Source of the DNA: Candidatus Omnitrophota bacterium
GTDB taxonomy: Bacteria; Omnitrophota; Gorgyraeia; B26-G9
DNA length: 10,960 bases
Assembly: GCA_028718845.1 (NCBI GenBank)
Contig: JAQULA010000041.1
Coordinates: 1-10,960 of the forward strand
Direction: 5' to 3'
Both the position numbers and the translations under genes were made by a program. Positions 7,498-10,960 of this stretch are shown here, piece after piece (positions within the stretch are counted from its first letter, which is position 1; every line of letters starts with the position of its first letter). A model generated the notes under the pieces. That model ran no database searches, was not told the DNA's origin, and saw nothing but the letters and a program-made list of their open reading frames with translations.

Positions 7498-10400
7498 TTA
7501 TTTTATTAATAGCGATTTTATCAGCGCTAAAAAATCTTCGTTACGAAACGGCTTGGAAATCCACGGCAATGCCAGTTCCTGCTGATTGTACTCGATTTTG
7601 GCGATTTCTTCCGCGTATCCGGACATCACCAAAATCGGGATTGCCGCGGTTGTCTTATTGCTGCGCAGGCGGCCGATTAATTCATAGCCGCTCAAGTCCG
7701 CCAGTTTCATGTCCAAAATAACCAAATCGGGGCTCTTTTTCTGGGCGAGTTCCAACCCGTCCACGCCGCTTTCCGAAAGCAGAACATTGTATCCGCCGGC
7801 TTTTAAATTCATTTCGCAGATGTCCAGAAGCATCCGTTCGTCGTCGATTATCAGGATGGTTTGCCGCTGTTGTAACGGCAGAATAAACGTTACTACCGTT
7901 CCTTTCCCGTACTCCGATTCCGCGAAAATACTTCCGCCATGCTGAAGAATGATCTCTTTCGATATCGCCAGCCCCAGGCCGGTACCGCCGGTCTTGCGTT
8001 GGTTCAAGCCTCCCAACTGCTCGAATTTCTGAAACAACTTCGGCAAGTCCTCGCTGCGGATCCCTTCTCCGGTATCGCGCACGCGTACCGTCACGCTGCT
8101 GCTATCTTTATCCAAAAGGCTGGTTACGGTTATTCCGCCTTGTTCGGTAAATTTCAAAGCATTGCTGATTAGATTGTTCAACACCTGGATTATCCGGTCG
8201 GTATCGAAGCGCATCGGCGGGACCTGCCCATCCAGCTTCGTTTCCAGAAATAAACCTTTTTCCCTCGCCACGGTTGTTTGGCTGGCCGACACCTCACGAA
8301 TAACCGCGTTGAGATCGGCGTCTTTCATGCGAAATTCAAGTTTTTTCGATTCCAGCTTGGAAAAATTCAGCACATCGTCGATAAGCCGCTTTAGACGGTC
8401 GACATTTTTCTTCGCCATATCCAGGAATTCTTTCTGGTCGGCGTTGATCTCTCCGGCAGAACCATCCAGAACAATGGCGATCCCTTCTTTAATCGCCGTC
8501 AGAGGAGTACGCAGTTCATGCGATACCATGGAAGTGAAATCACTCTTAACCCGGTACATTTCGCTGAGCTTGCGGGCATGTTCTTTGAGCGCTTCTTCCG
8601 CTTTTTTCAATTCGGTAATATCCTTGGCCACATACACCGATCCGAGATAATCGCCGTTACCCCCGACGACCGGAGAAACCGTCACCAGCAGCGGAATCCC
8701 ATGCTGTGAATCGTATACCTCTTCGGACGCCGGATTCCCTTCCTTTTTCTTTTGATAAAACGTATGTTCCAGCCAGGCGGCATTATTTTCCCGGGCTATC
8801 TCCGAAATCGTTTTCCCGATAAGTTTTTCCGGTTCTATTTCCAGGGCTTCGGCAAGAGCTCTGTTGAGTTTAACGATTTTTTCTTCCTTGTCCTGGATAA
8901 AAATCATGTCGTTTATCGCGTCAAAGGTCCGGCTCCATTCGTCGGCCGCGATCTTGATTTTTTCTTCCGCCTGCTTGCGTTCGGTGATGTCTTCGAAACT
9001 CTCGATGCCGCCCGCAACCTTCCCCTGCGAATCATACAGATATTCGGTGTTTTTTAACACAACCCGCCTGGTCCCGTCCTTTCTTCGGATCACGCATTCG
9101 ATCGCGGTTTGAGCGATTGGTGATTCGGGATCAAACCGGCCGACACGCTCCTCACCGGGAAGATCATTGAAAATAGGACATTTTTTCCCCAGGACCTCCT
9201 GCCCCGGATATCCGGTGATTTCCGCCGATTTATCATTCCAGGTAGTAACCACATCATCGCAATCAACCGTGAAAATTCCGCTGGGAATGATTTTATACAA
9301 CAGCTCCGCCTGTTCTTTTGCCCGCAGAATTTCCGCTTCCACGCGCTTGCGGTCGGTAATATCAACGGTATATTCGATCATTTGCGTCACCGCGCCGGCT
9401 TCGCCGAAAATCGGGTACCCGTGCACTTCGAGATAACGGACCGCTCCGGTTTCATCAGTATGCCGATGTTCAAACACAACCGGCTTTCCGCTCTTTATCA
9501 CCGCATCCCTCGGACAGGGATGAAACTCTCCCTCGCAGGGAGTACTCCGGTTATGCGTCAGCGCGTGGCAAGTCGCATCTTCGGGAAAGTAGCCGCAATG
9601 CGCCGCCGTATTCGCCACGGTCACGCGATAATCCGCCACTTCGATGACAAAAAACGGCTGCGCCAACGATTCGATTACCGTATTTAAAAATTTATTCTGC
9701 TGCTTTATTTTTTCTTCCGCCTGCTTGCGGATAGTAATTTCCTCGACCATTTCGATAACGGCGACGATAGCTCCGCCGCCGCCCCGAAGCGCCGAAGAAA
9801 CGATCCGGAAATTTATGGTAACGTCGTCATGCTGGGTTTCCGTAACCAGTTCGTGAACCTGGCCGTCTTCCAGCGACCGGCAGGTAGGGCACGGACAGGT
9901 TGCCGAGGAACGCGGCGGGGCGACCTGAAAATGATAGAAAGGCAGCCCGGTCTCTTGATTATCCGGCCAGAACCGCCGCATTTGCTGATTCGCGGTTATA
10001 ACGCGCCGGTCCGGACTGATCAACGCAACGCCCACGCTGATATTATCCACCAGATGTTTGTAGCGTTCCTCCGTTTCCTGCCGCAAGGCTTCCACTTTTT
10101 TCCGGTCGGCAATCTCCAGCATAAGATTCTCGTTCAACTGCACAAGCTCTTCGCTTTTTTCCTGCTCTTTTTGAACCAGTGTTTGCGACGTTTCAACAAG
10201 CAATCTCAGTTTTACAACGGTGGCATCAAATATCTGGGCCAAAATCCCGATTTCGTCTTTTTTTTGCGAAACAACCGGAGTATCCAAATCCCCTTCGGAC
10301 ACTTTTTGCACCGCCCTTACCAGTTGCCGCAGCGGGATCACCACCGCCCGGAGAAAAAACAGATTGACCAGGATTCCGGCTATAAGCAGGGCAATTAAGG

Positions 10401-10960
10401 AAACCACAATATGCCGGTTCATGTCGGCGTGAATTTTTTTCTCCATCGAGGCTGCGTTCAGAGAAATCTTAAGCGCCCCGATAACCTTGGGGTTCAGCCC
10501 GTGGCATTTATAGCATCGGGTATCGTTATAAACCGGGATCACTTGCGTGAGCTTTCTCGGCCCCATCGGCGAATCTTGCTCGATACCGCGAAAGGCCTTC
10601 CCGGATAAAGCTTTTTTGATATAAGGCGCCCGGTCTACGGCGTTAAGCAGGCCATGGGCAACACTGCGCCGGATAATTCCGTTATGATCGATAAGCGCTA
10701 TACCGATTAATTCCGGAAAGTTTACGAACTCATCGAATTGTTTTTGTATTGTCTCCTGGTCTCCGATCAGCATTTGATAACGGATCCCCGCCAGGATGGC
10801 TTTCCCGATCTGATCGGTTTCATGAAAAGCCTGGGCGATCAACCTCTCCTTTTCCGTGGAAATCTGTTCGATTGTAAGAACTACGAAAATAGCGGTTAAG
10901 AGGCCGGATACCGCGATGATCACCTGCAAACGCAGTGAACGCCGGATTGTTTTCAGCAGA
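7498..10960 (-). CDS. Hybrid sensor histidine kinase with periplasmic c-heme domain, HAMP, four PAS domains and receiver (5' end outside window)
   Basis: Inner-membrane sensor kinase that should autophosphorylate on His and pass phosphate to receivers. Residues are numbered from a TTG at 10929. The frame stays open to the window edge and adds a basic stretch (LLKTIRRSLR), so the true start is probably outside the window. Order: membrane segment about 2-20; periplasmic domain about 25-170 with CYKCH (C139, C142, H143), a c-type heme site; second membrane segment about 172-195; HAMP about 196-248; coiled coil; PAS at about 288-403, 410-528, 540-652 and 660-778; HisKA with SHELRTP (H804); ATPase domain with N-box (N923), DTGEG (952-956) and GGTGLGL (981-987); receiver about 1024-1142 with D1029/D1030, phospho-acceptor D1073, S1103 and K1126. 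All catalytic boxes are intact. The first two PAS domains are unusually rich in Cys. It stops 42 bases before the next gene, a receiver that is a likely partner. The ligand sensed (redox state, O2, NO or CO) cannot be read from sequence. Confidence 0.93.
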   Translation of the reverse strand, partial: LLKTIRRSLRLQVIIAVSGLLTAIFVVLTIEQISTEKERLIAQAFHETDQIGKAILAGIRYQMLIGDQETIQKQFDEFVNFPELIGIALIDHNGIIRRSVAHGLLNAVDRAPYIKKALSGKAFRGIEQDSPMGPRKLTQVIPVYNDTRCYKCHGLNPKVIGALKISLNAASMEKKIHADMNRHIVVSLIALLIAGILVNLFFLRAVVIPLRQLVRAVQKVSEGDLDTPVVSQKKDEIGILAQIFDATVVKLRLLVETSQTLVQKEQEKSEELVQLNENLMLEIADRKKVEALRQETEERYKHLVDNISVGVALISPDRRVITANQQMRRFWPDNQETGLPFYHFQVAPPRSSATCPCPTCRSLEDGQVHELVTETQHDDVTINFRIVSSALRGGGGAIVAVIEMVEEITIRKQAEEKIKQQNKFLNTVIESLAQPFFVIEVADYRVTVANTAAHCGYFPEDATCHALTHNRSTPCEGEFHPCPRDAVIKSGKPVVFEHRHTDETGAVRYLEVHGYPIFGEAGAVTQMIEYTVDITDRKRVEAEILRAKEQAELLYKIIPSGIFTVDCDDVVTTWNDKSAEITGYPGQEVLGKKCPIFNDLPGEERVGRFDPESPIAQTAIECVIRRKDGTRRVVLKNTEYLYDSQGKVAGGIESFEDITERKQAEEKIKIAADEWSRTFDAINDMIFIQDKEEKIVKLNRALAEALEIEPEKLIGKTISEIARENNAAWLEHTFYQKKKEGNPASEEVYDSQHGIPLLVTVSPVVGGNGDYLGSVYVAKDITELKKAEEALKEHARKLSEMYRVKSDFTSMVSHELRTPLTAIKEGIAIVLDGSAGEINADQKEFLDMAKKNVDRLKRLIDDVLNFSKLESKKLEFRMKDADLNAVIREVSASQTTVAREKGLFLETKLDGQVPPMRFDTDRIIQVLNNLISNALKFTEQGGITVTSLLDKDSSSVTVRVRDTGEGIRSEDLPKLFQKFEQLGGLNQRKTGGTGLGLAISKEIILQHGGSIFAESEYGKGTVVTFILPLQQRQTILIIDDERMLLDICEMNLKAGGYNVLLSESGVDGLELAQKKSPDLVILDMKLADLSGYELIGRLRSNKTTAAIPILVMSGYAEEIAKIEYNQQELALPWISKPFRNEDFLALIKSLLIK
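8957..8979 (-). repeat. 23-base direct repeat at a PAS-PAS junction (copy 1)
   Basis: These 23 bases are identical to 9707-9729. Both encode the RKQAEEKI linker between PAS domains of the hybrid kinase. Identity at DNA level, with third codon positions preserved, points to PAS-module duplication or gene conversion within the gene rather than to a separate element. Confidence 0.6.
9707..9729 (-). repeat. 23-base direct repeat at a PAS-PAS junction (copy 2)
   Basis: Partner of 8957-8979 in the same gene, 750 bases away. It encodes the linker after the first PAS, where the preceding motif is EITIRKQAEE rather than DITERKQAEE. Confidence 0.6.

Noticed and set aside
9829..10398. Plus-strand open frame of 189 codons
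   Set aside because: Antisense to HAMP and PAS coding of the hybrid kinase; composition fits a shadow frame.
10927..10929. TTG as the true start of the hybrid kinase
   Set aside because: The frame is open upstream to the window edge and adds a basic segment before the membrane helix, as expected for a signal anchor; no clear ribosome site precedes the TTG, so the real start is probably outside the window.
1..10960. Many repeated short motifs such as those encoding DITERK-x-AE, considered as a repeat array
   Set aside because: They are the normal linkers between PAS domains inside reading frames, irregularly spaced, and not an independent repeat or CRISPR array.

Overview
The window comes from a Gram-negative bacterium that makes periplasmic c-type cytochromes. 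Two membrane sensors carry CxxCH heme-attachment motifs on the outer side of the inner membrane, and a type IV pilus / type II secretion motor ATPase is present. G+C looks close to one half by eye. Stacked PAS and GAF sensors, a cysteine-rich PAS and REC fused to a PilB/GspE ATPase fit environmental, probably anaerobic or microaerophilic lineages such as Desulfobacterota or Omnitrophota. The sequence alone does not fix the phylum. No mobile element, RNA gene or CRISPR array was seen.

All six genes are on the minus strand, so transcription runs from right to left. In that order they are: (1) a hybrid histidine kinase with a periplasmic heme domain, open at the right edge (7498-10960); (2) a stand-alone receiver protein (7084-7455); (3) a second stand-alone receiver (6676-7071); (4) a PilB/GspE-family ATPase with a receiver fused to its C-terminus (4568-6688); (5) a second heme-domain sensor with HAMP and one PAS but no kinase (3124-4443); and (6) a very large PAS/GAF sensor that starts at 3036 and runs off the left edge with no stop. 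Gene 6 is a single uninterrupted frame of 1012 codons and is easy to miss because its stop lies outside the window.

Genes 1-4 are tightly packed (gaps of 42 and 12 bases, then a 13-base overlap) and look like one operon. Gene 5 follows after 124 bases that hold a weak promoter-like sequence, and gene 6 after a further 87 bases. There is no gene-free stretch over 300 bases.

Taken together, the window looks like a redox- or ligand-sensing phosphorelay. A heme sensor kinase can phosphorylate its own receiver, two free receivers and a receiver built into a pilus/secretion motor. No DNA-binding output domain is encoded in the visible sequence, so control is probably at protein level, on motor activity, rather than transcriptional. 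Gene 5 duplicates the heme input module without a transmitter, and gene 6 adds at least six PAS domains and a GAF domain. The links between these proteins are inferred from gene order and domain content.
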